This document shows positions 48,457-56,995 of a DNA stretch of 64,000 nucleotides, piece after piece. The notes under the pieces are model-generated. The model was not told the DNA's origin, ran no database searches, and saw nothing but the letters and a program-made list of their open reading frames with translations. Each line of letters starts with the position of its first letter. Position 1 is the stretch's first letter. Position numbers and translations under genes: made by a program. Source of the DNA: Cupriavidus pampae (GTDB lineage: Bacteria; Pseudomonadota; Gammaproteobacteria; Burkholderiales; Burkholderiaceae); NCBI RefSeq assembly GCF_914271485.1, contig NZ_CAJZAG010000010.1, forward strand, positions 186,001-250,000, read 5' to 3'.

Positions 48457-50832
48457 GTGAATACCATGTCATCTGCCGGCGCCATGCCGGCCCCGGGGGG
48501 GATAGCGCGCAGGCGCGGCATGCACGTGCGAGCGTGGATGGATCATGCGGGCTGGATCGTCGCGGCGGGTTTGCTCGGCGCGGTGATTGCCGGCGTGGCC
48601 GCCATCTCGCGTCCCTATGTCTATCGCGCGCACACGCTGATCCAGATCCGCCAGAACGAGGTTGACACCGATGCCGCCAAGCGCACCGCGCCATTCGACG
48701 CGGGCATGCTGCGCAGCCGCTCGGTGGTGGGGCCAGTGGTCGAGCGCATGCGGCTCGATGTCTCGGTCGAACCGGTGCGCGCGCCGCTGATCGGCGGCGT
48801 GGCCGCGCATCTTGCCGAGCCCGGTCGGCTCAGCGGACCGTGGCCCGAACGGCTGGGCTACGCATGGGGCGGCGAGCAGCTCGAGGTGCGCGCGTTCGAC
48901 GTGCCCGACGCCATGCTCAATGTGCCGATGGTGCTAGAGGTGCTGCCCACCAATACGTATCGCATGTGGCTCGATGGCAAGCCGCTGCTGGAAGGCAGTG
49001 TGGGCGAGCGGGTACAGGCCGGTGGCGTGACGTTCCAGGTGGCGCGCATCGATGCGCATCCCGGCACACGCTTCACGGTGACGCGCCACGACACGGCGCA
49101 GACCATCGATACGATTGCGCGCGACCTTCGCATCGACAGCGACGGCAGCGATTCGAGCACGATCCGCATCGCGTGGGAGACCCCCAGCCGCACCGCGGTG
49201 GCACCGCTCGTCAATGGCATCGCGGAGTCGTATATCGGCGAACAGGCCGGACTGCGCCGTCAGGAAGGGGCCGCCGCCATGGCGTACCTGACCGGTGAAT
49301 TGCCGCGCGTGCGGGACGAGCTCGAACGCGCCGAAGCGGCGCTGACGCGCTACCGCGCCAAGGAGGGTTCGATCCAGCCAAGCCAGGACGCGCAGTCCTA
49401 CCTCAACGGCAGCATGGATTACCAGCGCCAGATTGCGCTGTTGAAGCTCGAGCGTACCAAGCAGCTGCAGCGCTTCACCGAGGAATCCAACGAGGTGAAG
49501 ACCGTCGACAACCAGATCCAGCAGTTGACGCGTGAACGGCGCGACATGGATGCCAAGCTGCAAAATCTTTCGGTCAACGAGCGCAAGTCGGTGGCGCTCA
49601 CGCGCGACGTCAAGGTGGCCGAAGATACGTATCTCGGCTTGCGCAACCGGCTCGAACAACTGTCGCTGGCGAATCTGGACCGCGCGTTGCCGATCCGCGT
49701 GGTCGATGCCGCGCTGATGCCCGCGGCGCCGCTTGGCATGGGTACCGGCCCCCTGACCGCAGGGGGTGCCTTGCTGGGCGTCTGCCTGGCAATGGGCATG
49801 GTCTCGTTCCGCCAGCGCGTGAAGCCAGTGGTTGCCAACGTGGGCGATGCGGAGGCCAGTCTCGGGCTGCCGATGCTCGGCGATATCTGCTACAGCCGCG
49901 AGCAGGTGGAACTGGAGCGCATGCTGGCCTCGCGCACGCAACAGTGGAACGCCGAAGCGCTGCGCCTTGGGCATCTGGCCTCGCCGCCGCCCGGGCGCGA
50001 TCTCGTCGATGCGCTGCTGTACGACGAGGACGAGGACCTCGATGCGCTGCCGGGCATGGCGCTGCATGACCACTTCCTGCTGGCACGCAACGCGCCGCAT
50101 TCGATGGCGGTGGAGGGGCTGCGTAACGTGCGGGCCGCGCTGCACTTCACCATGCTGGCGGCTGCCGGCAGTCCGCGGCCGGCACGCGCCAACGTGATGG
50201 CAGTGACCAGCCCCACCGCGGGCGCGGGCAAGACCTTTGTGTCGGTGAATCTGGCCGTGCTGTTTGCCGAGGCGGGCAAGCGTGTGCTGCTGATCGATGC
50301 GGATCTGCGTCGCGGACGTGTGGCGAGCTGGTTCGACCAGTATCCCGAACCGGGTCTGGCCGAGGTACTGGCCGGTCATGCGGAGCTGTCGGAGGCGGTA
50401 CGTCCGACCATCGTCAGTGGCCTGTCGGTGCTCTCGGCCGGCGTGCCGCCGGTCAATCCGTCGGAACTGCTGATGCACCCGTCGTTTGCCGAGTGCCTCG
50501 ATACCTGCGCGGGACGCTTCGACCTCGTGATGATCGATACCACGCCGGTGCTGGCCGTGGCTGACGCCATGCTGGTCGCCAACCTTGCCGGCTCCACGCT
50601 GCTGGTGCTGCGTGCGGAGTCGACGTTGCCTTCACAGGCCGAAGAAACGCTCAGGCGCCTGGCGCGCGCCGATGCGCGGTTGCTGGGCGGGATTCTGAAC
50701 GGCGTGACGGCCAAGCGCAGCAATCGCGCCGCGTTCGGCACCATGAATCCGTATCTCGGCATGCCGCTCGCCGGCCCGGCCGAACCCAGGCGTATCGGCC
50801 ATGCCGCCGCCGAAGAGGAAGGCAGCCACTGA
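48457..50832 (+). CDS. Wzz/Wzc-type polysaccharide co-polymerase with ATPase domain, no Tyr tail
   Basis: A 791-residue inner-membrane protein: transmembrane helix near residues 29-50, large periplasmic coiled-coil region (ERAEAALTRYRAKEG to RLEQLSLAN), second helix near 430, then a BY-kinase-like domain with Walker A SPTAGAGKTF, Walker A' LLIDADLRRG and Walker B MIDTTPVL. The C-terminus contains a single tyrosine (NPYLGMPL) instead of the tyrosine cluster used for autophosphorylation. GTG 48457 has GGGGGAG upstream; an ATG is three codons later. Confidence 0.85.
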   Translation: MNTMSSAGAMPAPGGIARRRGMHVRAWMDHAGWIVAAGLLGAVIAGVAAISRPYVYRAHTLIQIRQNEVDTDAAKRTAPFDAGMLRSRSVVGPVVERMRLDVSVEPVRAPLIGGVAAHLAEPGRLSGPWPERLGYAWGGEQLEVRAFDVPDAMLNVPMVLEVLPTNTYRMWLDGKPLLEGSVGERVQAGGVTFQVARIDAHPGTRFTVTRHDTAQTIDTIARDLRIDSDGSDSSTIRIAWETPSRTAVAPLVNGIAESYIGEQAGLRRQEGAAAMAYLTGELPRVRDELERAEAALTRYRAKEGSIQPSQDAQSYLNGSMDYQRQIALLKLERTKQLQRFTEESNEVKTVDNQIQQLTRERRDMDAKLQNLSVNERKSVALTRDVKVAEDTYLGLRNRLEQLSLANLDRALPIRVVDAALMPAAPLGMGTGPLTAGGALLGVCLAMGMVSFRQRVKPVVANVGDAEASLGLPMLGDICYSREQVELERMLASRTQQWNAEALRLGHLASPPPGRDLVDALLYDEDEDLDALPGMALHDHFLLARNAPHSMAVEGLRNVRAALHFTMLAAAGSPRPARANVMAVTSPTAGAGKTFVSVNLAVLFAEAGKRVLLIDADLRRGRVASWFDQYPEPGLAEVLAGHAELSEAVRPTIVSGLSVLSAGVPPVNPSELLMHPSFAECLDTCAGRFDLVMIDTTPVLAVADAMLVANLAGSTLLVLRAESTLPSQAEETLRRLARADARLLGGILNGVTAKRSNRAAFGTMNPYLGMPLAGPAEPRRIGHAAAEEEGSH

Positions 50833-50847
50833 CACCATAAACCGGCG

Positions 50848-50867
50848 AGCGTACCCATTTCTGCGTA
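50848..50867 (-). repeat. Dispersed origin-type repeat, variant D12
   Basis: AGCGTACCCATTTCTGCGTA between the Wzc-like gene and the hydrolase gene; same CCCA variant as D11. Confidence 0.8.
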
Positions 50868-50922
50868 CAGACCTCGTGTGCGCATCGCCGGCGGCTGCTC
50901 AGCGGCCGCACCAGGAGAGCCG

Positions 50923-52797
50923 ATGCAACGGGTCATATTCGACGGCTGTGCAGGATGGCTGCACACCGGCAAGGGGGACACTTCCGCGTTGCGGGACACC
51001 GGCGTGGTGTTGTGCGCGCCACTGGGCCATGAAGCGATGTGGGCACACCGCGCGTGGCGCCATCTGGCCGATCAACTGGCCGCGGCGGGCGTGCCGGTCC
51101 TGCGCTTCGATTACTACGGTACCGGCGATTCGGCCGGTACCTCTGCCGAACCCGACCTGATCGCCCGCGCGGTGGTCGATATCGCGGCTGGCGCCGCACT
51201 GCTGCGCCAGCACGGCGCGGTGGAGAACGTGGTGCTGTGCGGGCTGCGCATGGGCGCGTGTCTCGCCGCCCTGGCTGCGGAGCGCACGCGCGCATCGGGT
51301 CTTGTCATGCTGGCTCCGGTCGCCTATGGCCGCGCCTATCTGCGCGAAATGCGTGCGCTCCATGCGGGCTGGCGCAACAGCGCCATCCCCGAACTGCAGC
51401 CGCCCGCGACGCCTGCCGGCGATATGGATGTGCTCAGCTTCCGCCTGCCTGCCGCGACGGTCGCCGCGATTCAGGCGCTGCGGCTCGACACACTCACCGC
51501 GGCACCCGCGCCGCGCGTCCTGATGCTCGACCCCGGACCGGAGCAGATGTCGCCCGCACCGGCGCTTGCCGGCCAATTTCGTGCATTGGGCGCGCAGGTG
51601 AAGCTGGATGGGTTTGGCGAGTACCCACTGATGATGCGATCGGCCGAGTTCGCCGAGGTACCGACGCGCGCGTGGGTATCGGTGGTCGATTGGATGAAGG
51701 ATGTCTCGCGGGCCAAGGTGTTTGCCGCCGCGGCACCGTTGCCGCCGGTAGGCACATTGAGCGTTGACGGCGCGATCGAGCAGCCGGTCCAGCTTGGCAA
51801 TGGACGCCTGTTTGGCATGCTGTGCACGCCTGAGCAATCCAATGCCAACACCGTGGTGATCTTTCCCAATACCGGTGGCAATCATCATGTTGGCGATGGC
51901 CGCATCTTCGTGGAGCTATCGCGGCGTCTGGCGCGCCATGGCGTGGCCGCGTTGCGTCTCGATGTCTCGCAGCTCGGTGACAGCGCGGGCGCCGCGCGCA
52001 CGATGAATCTGACGGCCATCTATTCGCGTACGGCCCGACACGACGTCAGCATCGCCATCGATGGCATGCGCGCGCGGGGTTATAGGCGCATCGTGCTGGC
52101 CGGTGTCTGCTCGGGGTCCTTCCTCAGCCTCCATGCGGCGCTGGCCAACCCCGCTGTGACCGGACTCGTGCTGGCCAACCTGGTCAAATTTCGCTGGGAC
52201 GCCGCCGACGAGGCCGAAGCCTCGGACGATCTCCGCTCGGCACGCGTGTATCTGGCCGCCGCCTGCAAGTGGGAAAACTGGCGTCGTCTGCTGAGCGGCC
52301 AGCTCGATATCGCGCGGATCGTGAGCGCCACCCTGCGCCGGCTCCGCCATCGCGCACGCGAGGCGGGCACCGCGGCGAGCACGCAGGGCAGCAGCGAGAG
52401 TGCGGTGTCCGATTTCGCCTGCGGCGCGGTGCGCGAGCTGAATCGACGCGGCGTGCGCACGGATTTCATCTATGGCAGCAGCGATGTAGGCCTGCGCGAA
52501 GCGCGGCTGGGTTTCGGCAGGCAGATGGAGGCGATCGCGGCCATGCCGGATATCAGTGTGCGGCTCCTGCCCATGCTCGATCACTCGCTGTTCCTCGTGG
52601 CGAGCCGCGAGGCCTTTGCCGAACAACTGCTGGCGCATGTGTTGCGCGTGCAGCAGGCACCTGTGCGGGTGGCGCGGGCGCAGGAGACGCCAGCGCGTGT
52701 GGTGCGGGAGCCATCGCGCGGCAACGTGCGGCCACCGCGCCCGGTGCGCGCGGTGGCGCAGACCGCGCGCGGTCCGGTGGCCAAGCAGAAGAGCTGA
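50923..52797 (+). CDS. Double alpha/beta-hydrolase-fold protein (exosortase-system-hydrolase-like)
   Basis: A 624-residue protein with two tandem alpha/beta-hydrolase halves. Half 1 (about 1-270): CAPLGHEAMWAHRAWRHLAD, RFDYYGTGDSAG and LCGLRMGACLAAL. Half 2 (about 285-580): VIFPNTGGNHHVGDGRIFV, RLDVSQLGDSAG and LAGVCSGSFLSLHAAL. The nucleophile elbow reads GLRMG (Arg) and GVCSG (Cys) instead of GxSxG, so it is either inactive, Cys-dependent or acyltransferase-like. Similar single-domain proteins occur beside exosortase/polysaccharide loci. Its C-terminal 50 residues are basic and low in complexity. AGGAGAG precedes the ATG. Confidence 0.72.
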   Translation: MQRVIFDGCAGWLHTGKGDTSALRDTGVVLCAPLGHEAMWAHRAWRHLADQLAAAGVPVLRFDYYGTGDSAGTSAEPDLIARAVVDIAAGAALLRQHGAVENVVLCGLRMGACLAALAAERTRASGLVMLAPVAYGRAYLREMRALHAGWRNSAIPELQPPATPAGDMDVLSFRLPAATVAAIQALRLDTLTAAPAPRVLMLDPGPEQMSPAPALAGQFRALGAQVKLDGFGEYPLMMRSAEFAEVPTRAWVSVVDWMKDVSRAKVFAAAAPLPPVGTLSVDGAIEQPVQLGNGRLFGMLCTPEQSNANTVVIFPNTGGNHHVGDGRIFVELSRRLARHGVAALRLDVSQLGDSAGAARTMNLTAIYSRTARHDVSIAIDGMRARGYRRIVLAGVCSGSFLSLHAALANPAVTGLVLANLVKFRWDAADEAEASDDLRSARVYLAAACKWENWRRLLSGQLDIARIVSATLRRLRHRAREAGTAASTQGSSESAVSDFACGAVRELNRRGVRTDFIYGSSDVGLREARLGFGRQMEAIAAMPDISVRLLPMLDHSLFLVASREAFAEQLLAHVLRVQQAPVRVARAQETPARVVREPSRGNVRPPRPVRAVAQTARGPVAKQKS

Positions 52798-52804
52798 AAC
52801 GGAA

Positions 52805-52828
52805 AACGCCGGCTAGAAGGCCGGCGTT
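52805..52828. terminator. Hairpin between convergent genes
   Basis: AACGCCGGC and GCCGGCGTT around TAGAAG, between genes ending at 52797 (+) and 52850 (-). Confidence 0.65.
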
Positions 52829-52849
52829 GCCTGTAGCGCCGCGCTTTTG

Positions 52850-53764
52850 TCAGAGCTCGGCGCTACGCTCGGGCCGGCAGTGTCCGGACATCAGTTCGCG
52901 CAGGCCCAGCAGGTTGCCCGCGAGACGCCCGCGTCGGTCGATATGCGCTTCCGGAAAGAAAGACTTGCCGCTGTTGGCCAGCAGCGCGCGCAGGGTATTC
53001 GCGAACGCTTCGCGCGCGGACAACGCGCCTTTCTCATGCAGGTACCACACGTTGACGATCTGCGAGAAGCCAAGGCGTTTGCCGGAGGTGCGACCGCCCG
53101 AGCGTAGCCCGAGGTGCACCCCACGCGCGGCGTGCACGGCGAGGAGCTGGCCCCGGTGCCCCACGGCACGCGAAAAATCCATGTCCTCGAGCCAGCCATA
53201 CAACACCAGCCGCTCGTCAAAGCGTAGCTCGCCGATCGCGGCGCAGCGATATGCCATGTTGCAGCCATAGAGCTTGCTGACCGGCACCAGCCCGCCAGCT
53301 GGCGCATGCGCGGCATCGTCGGCTAGCAGGGCGGCGGCCTGATCCCAGTCCAGTGCATCGCTTTGGCTACTGGCGCCGTCGTGGATCACCGCGCCGGTCA
53401 CGCCAACCGCATTGGGACGTGCGTCGAAGCCCTCCACGCAGCGCGCCAGCCAGTCCGGCGCGGGCACAAAGTCGTCGTCGAGGAACACCACGATGTCGGT
53501 CACCGGCAGCACCCGCTCCAGGCCGCGATTGCGCTGCGCGGGCAGCCCGGCAGGGCCGAACAGATACTCGGTCGGTAACGTGGTGGACAACGTGGTGTCC
53601 ACATCCTCCGTTGTGCTGGCCGAAACCACCACGAGGTCCGGTCTTCGTGTCTGCGCCTCGAGCAGCCGCAGCACATGCGGGATGGCGTCCCGACGTCCCT
53701 TGGTGGCGATGATGACGGCAATGCGATGCGCGTGCGGCGTTTCTGGTGCGTGTTGTGGATTCAC
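52850..53764 (-). CDS. Family 2 glycosyltransferase
   Basis: A 304-residue GT-A type transferase: VIIATKGRRDAIPHVL, the DxD-type FLDDDFVPAPDWL near residue 97 and a C-terminal helical part. Soluble or peripheral, no membrane segment. Likely adds one sugar to the exopolysaccharide repeat; donor unknown. GTG 53764 has AGGGAG upstream. It faces the hydrolase gene and is divergent from the copper chaperone gene, the only leftward gene between manC and 58.7 kb. Confidence 0.82.
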   Translation of the reverse strand: MNPQHAPETPHAHRIAVIIATKGRRDAIPHVLRLLEAQTRRPDLVVVSASTTEDVDTTLSTTLPTEYLFGPAGLPAQRNRGLERVLPVTDIVVFLDDDFVPAPDWLARCVEGFDARPNAVGVTGAVIHDGASSQSDALDWDQAAALLADDAAHAPAGGLVPVSKLYGCNMAYRCAAIGELRFDERLVLYGWLEDMDFSRAVGHRGQLLAVHAARGVHLGLRSGGRTSGKRLGFSQIVNVWYLHEKGALSAREAFANTLRALLANSGKSFFPEAHIDRRGRLAGNLLGLRELMSGHCRPERSAEL

Positions 53765-53989
53765 GTTTGCTCCCTGGGCTCTACGTGTTATTGGACTCGT
53801 TATGCCAACTATGAGAACGATGGTTCGCCGGAATCGGTCTGTTTGACCACCTAACAGGATGTTGACAGAGCGGCATCACCCCACATGCAGGTTTTGTGCG
53901 CCAGCGCACGGATGACGCACCATCCGGCTCGCAAGATGACGCGATGGTCGGTGCTGCATGCACCGATGATTCAAGGCTGGAGCGTATCG

Positions 53990-54571
53990 ATGAGCTGGAC
54001 CCGCCGTGCTTGGCTGCGCAGCATTTCCGTCAGTGCCCTTGCCGTCGCCTCACGCGACCTCGCGGCGCATCTTGGGACGGGGCCGGTGGACCCGCTGGTA
54101 GCCGCGCCCGATGTGTGGGTGCTCGATGTCAACGGCCAGCGTCGCCGTTTGCCAGAGTTGCTGCGTGGCAAGGCGACCGCGGTGCAGACCATGTTCACCG
54201 GCTGCAGTTCGATATGTCCGCTGCAGGGCGCGATGTTCGCGGCCGTGCAGGAAGGCCTCGCAAGCAACGGCGGGCGGCGAACCAAACGCCTGCTCTCGCT
54301 GAGCATCGATCCCCTTGGCGATACCCCGAAGTCGATGCAGCAGTGGCTGCGCCAGATGAATGCCGGTCCGTCATGGGCCGGCGTAATTCCGGTCGATGAC
54401 GCGCGCGACTTGCGAAGTGTGCTGGCGGGCCGACCACCGGACGCCAATCTCGATCGACATTCCACCCAGGTCTACTTCTTCAACGCGGCGGCGCAGCTGT
54501 GCTGGCGCAGTCCGTCGCTTCCCGAGCCAGGGGACGTTGTCAGTGTCCTCGATCACCTGGCCAATACCTAA
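53990..54571 (+). CDS. SCO1/SenC-type copper chaperone
   Basis: A 193-residue thioredoxin-fold protein. The SCO copper site is complete: Cys72 and Cys76 in FTGCSSICPLQ and His157 in LDRHSTQ. The N-terminus WTRRAWLRSISVSALAVA resembles a twin-arginine signal, so it should act in the periplasm. SCO proteins insert copper into cuproenzymes, usually cytochrome oxidase. Here the next gene encodes a galactose oxidase, so delivery to that enzyme is likely. ATG 53990 has GGAG upstream; 48 bases separate its stop from the oxidase start. Confidence 0.85.
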   Translation: MSWTRRAWLRSISVSALAVASRDLAAHLGTGPVDPLVAAPDVWVLDVNGQRRRLPELLRGKATAVQTMFTGCSSICPLQGAMFAAVQEGLASNGGRRTKRLLSLSIDPLGDTPKSMQQWLRQMNAGPSWAGVIPVDDARDLRSVLAGRPPDANLDRHSTQVYFFNAAAQLCWRSPSLPEPGDVVSVLDHLANT

Positions 54572-54619
54572 AGCCAAGACACCATGACGTCCATATGGGT
54601 TCACTACAGGGGAACCATC

Positions 54620-56551
54620 ATGAATTCTCACTCCCGCAACTGGTTGCCCCTCGTATGGCTACCGAAGTGGATCGGCGCGTGCCTGCTGCTGCTGCTGTGG
54701 GGCGCACCCGCGCACGCGCAGTCGGCGCCGGCCCCTATCAAGCTGAGCGGCACGAATCTCTGCCTCGATATCTCGGGTGGCGTGACCACCAACGATGCGC
54801 CGGCGATCATCTGGACCTGCCATGGCGATGCCAACCAGCAATGGATACTGACCCCCTTCGGGAGCCAGTATCAGATTGCGCCGTCGCATAGCGGCAAGTG
54901 CCTGGATATCCAGTACGCGAGCACGGCGAACAACGCGCCTGCGCTGCAGTGGACGTGCAGCGGCACGACCAACCAGCGCTACACGCTAAAGGCGCAGAAC
55001 GGTGGCTATGCCATCGTGGCCGCGCACAGCGGCAAGTGCCTGGCGCCCGGCTCCGCGGCCGACGGTCAGGCGGTGGTGCAGAAGACCTGCAACGGCGCCG
55101 TCATACAGACCTGGACCATCACCGTCCAGCAGGCCACGGTGCTGCCGTCGAAGTGGTCCGCACCCGTCACGCTCCCGCTGGTACCGGCGGCGGCGGCGAA
55201 TCTGCCCAACGGACGCATTCTGGTCTGGTCGGCATACGATCGCTTCAACTTTGGCGGCAATAGCGGACAGACCTACACCGCGATCTTCAACCCGGCCAAC
55301 GGCACATCCACCGAGAAGCTGGTGACCAACACCCAGCACGACATGTTCTGCCCGGGCACCGCCAACCTCCCGGACGGCAGGATCCTGGTCAATGGCGGCA
55401 GCAGTGACAGCAAGACCAGCATCTACAACCCCACCACCAACGCCTGGACCGCAGGGGCCAATATGGTCCGCGGGCGCGGCTATCAGGGTGCCGTCACGCT
55501 CAGCAATGGCGGCGTGTTCACCGTGGGTGGATCGTGGAGCGGCAATATCGGCGACAAGGATGGCGAGACCTGGCAGCCGACCACCGGATGGCAGCTCAAC
55601 AGCGCGATCTGGGACGACTACATCCTGACCGGCGATGCGGGTGGCATCTATCGTTCCGACAATCACGCCTGGCTGTTCGCGGTGTCCAACGGCCGCGTGT
55701 TCCATGCCGGTCCGAGCAAGCAGATGAACTGGATGGATACCACCGGTGCTGGTGGCGTGACGTCAGCCGGAACGCGCGCCGCCGATGGCGATGCGATGAA
55801 TGGCAATGCGGTGCTGTACGACATCGGGAGGATCTTCACCGTGGGCGGCGCACCCGACTACGAGAACTCCAATGCCACCGCGAATGCGCATGTGATCGAC
55901 ATCCGCACCACCACCCCGGTGGTGCGCAAGGTCGCCTCGATGTCGTATGCACGCGCGTTCCACAACAGCGTGGTGTTGCCCAACGGGCAGATCGTGGTGG
56001 TCGGCGGACAGGCATGGCCGGTGACCTTCAGCGACGATGGCGCGGTGCTGGTCGCCGAGCTGTGGGATCCGGCCACCGAGAAGTTCTCGCGCCTGGCCTC
56101 GATGGTCACGCCGCGCACCTACCACAGCGTGGCGTTGCTGTTGCCAGACGGCCGTGTGCTGAGCGGCGGCGGCGGCCTGTGCGGCAGTTGCACGACCAAC
56201 CATCCGAACGTCGAGATCCTGACGCCGCCGTACCTGCTCAAGGCCGACGGCACCGCGGCCACGCGGCCGACCATCACGGCGGCGCCGGCTGACGCTTATC
56301 TCGGCACCACCATCGTGGTCAATGCCACTGCCGGGATGCAGTCGTTCTCACTGGTACGGCTGTCCTCGGTGACGCATTCGGTCAACAACGAGCAACGCCG
56401 CGTGCCGCTGAACTTCACGGTCGGTACCTCGGGCGAGTACCAGCTGCAGATTCCGGCCGATCCGGGCGTCGCGGTGCCTGGCTACTACATGCTGTTCGCC
56501 ATGAACGCCGCCGGGGTACCCAGCGTGGCGGCGACCGTGCGCGTGCGTTGA
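54620..56551 (+). CDS. Galactose oxidase-type copper radical oxidase with N-terminal ricin-B lectin domain
   Basis: A 643-residue secreted protein: signal peptide 1-34 (ending AHA-Q), ricin-type beta-trefoil (about 40-180, repeated GKCLD/GKCLAP and QxW motifs), kelch beta-propeller (about 190-540) and C-terminal domain. All catalytic positions of fungal galactose oxidase are present: Cys244 and Tyr288 (the cross-linked pair), Trp306, Tyr501, His502 and His586, in contexts HDMFCPG, RGYQG, GGSWSG, TYHSVALL and VTHSVN. Such enzymes oxidise the C6 hydroxyl of galactose to an aldehyde and make hydrogen peroxide. ATG 54620 has AGGGGAA upstream. Coupled to the cytochrome gene (TGATG). Confidence 0.93.
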   Translation: MNSHSRNWLPLVWLPKWIGACLLLLLWGAPAHAQSAPAPIKLSGTNLCLDISGGVTTNDAPAIIWTCHGDANQQWILTPFGSQYQIAPSHSGKCLDIQYASTANNAPALQWTCSGTTNQRYTLKAQNGGYAIVAAHSGKCLAPGSAADGQAVVQKTCNGAVIQTWTITVQQATVLPSKWSAPVTLPLVPAAAANLPNGRILVWSAYDRFNFGGNSGQTYTAIFNPANGTSTEKLVTNTQHDMFCPGTANLPDGRILVNGGSSDSKTSIYNPTTNAWTAGANMVRGRGYQGAVTLSNGGVFTVGGSWSGNIGDKDGETWQPTTGWQLNSAIWDDYILTGDAGGIYRSDNHAWLFAVSNGRVFHAGPSKQMNWMDTTGAGGVTSAGTRAADGDAMNGNAVLYDIGRIFTVGGAPDYENSNATANAHVIDIRTTTPVVRKVASMSYARAFHNSVVLPNGQIVVVGGQAWPVTFSDDGAVLVAELWDPATEKFSRLASMVTPRTYHSVALLLPDGRVLSGGGGLCGSCTTNHPNVEILTPPYLLKADGTAATRPTITAAPADAYLGTTIVVNATAGMQSFSLVRLSSVTHSVNNEQRRVPLNFTVGTSGEYQLQIPADPGVAVPGYYMLFAMNAAGVPSVAATVRVR

Positions 56552-56973
56552 TGCGCGTAAGCGCGCAGGTGCGCAGGCTGGCGTGGCTGCTCGCCACCGC
56601 CAGCCTGTGGGTACAGGCTCAGGCGGCGGTCGGCGCCGCGCAAGGGCAAAGGATCTTTCAGGGCGAGGTGCCGGTCGCCGCGCATATGCGCGGCGAAACG
56701 CGCCTGCTGCCGGTGGCCGCGGTGCGCTGCATCAACTGTCATGCGGCGCCACGCGGCGCCGAACCGCTCGGCCCGCGATTGACCGCGGATTTCCTGCTCA
56801 CGCTGACCTCGCGCCGCGGCGGGCCGCCCACCGCCTACGATCGCAACGGCTTCTGCAACGCACTGGCCACCAGCGTCGATGTGGGCGGCGTGCTGCTGGC
56901 CAAGGCCATGCCGCAATACCAGCTCGCGGATGCCGACTGCACCGCGCTCTGGTCATTCCTGTTGACGCAGTGA
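56551..56973 (+). CDS. Small secreted c-type cytochrome
   Basis: A 140-residue protein with a signal peptide (AWLLATASLWVQAQA) and one haem site CINCH (Cys60-His64). Met in LLAKAMPQYQL is a likely sixth ligand. Periplasmic electron carrier. Its start overlaps the oxidase stop codon, so the two proteins are made together, and it might take or give electrons in oxidase maturation or turnover. Classical galactose oxidase uses oxygen, so the need for a cytochrome is not explained by known family chemistry. Confidence 0.82.
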   Translation: MRVSAQVRRLAWLLATASLWVQAQAAVGAAQGQRIFQGEVPVAAHMRGETRLLPVAAVRCINCHAAPRGAEPLGPRLTADFLLTLTSRRGGPPTAYDRNGFCNALATSVDVGGVLLAKAMPQYQLADADCTALWSFLLTQ

Positions 56974-56995
56974 ACCCTATCGATAAGGACATGGC

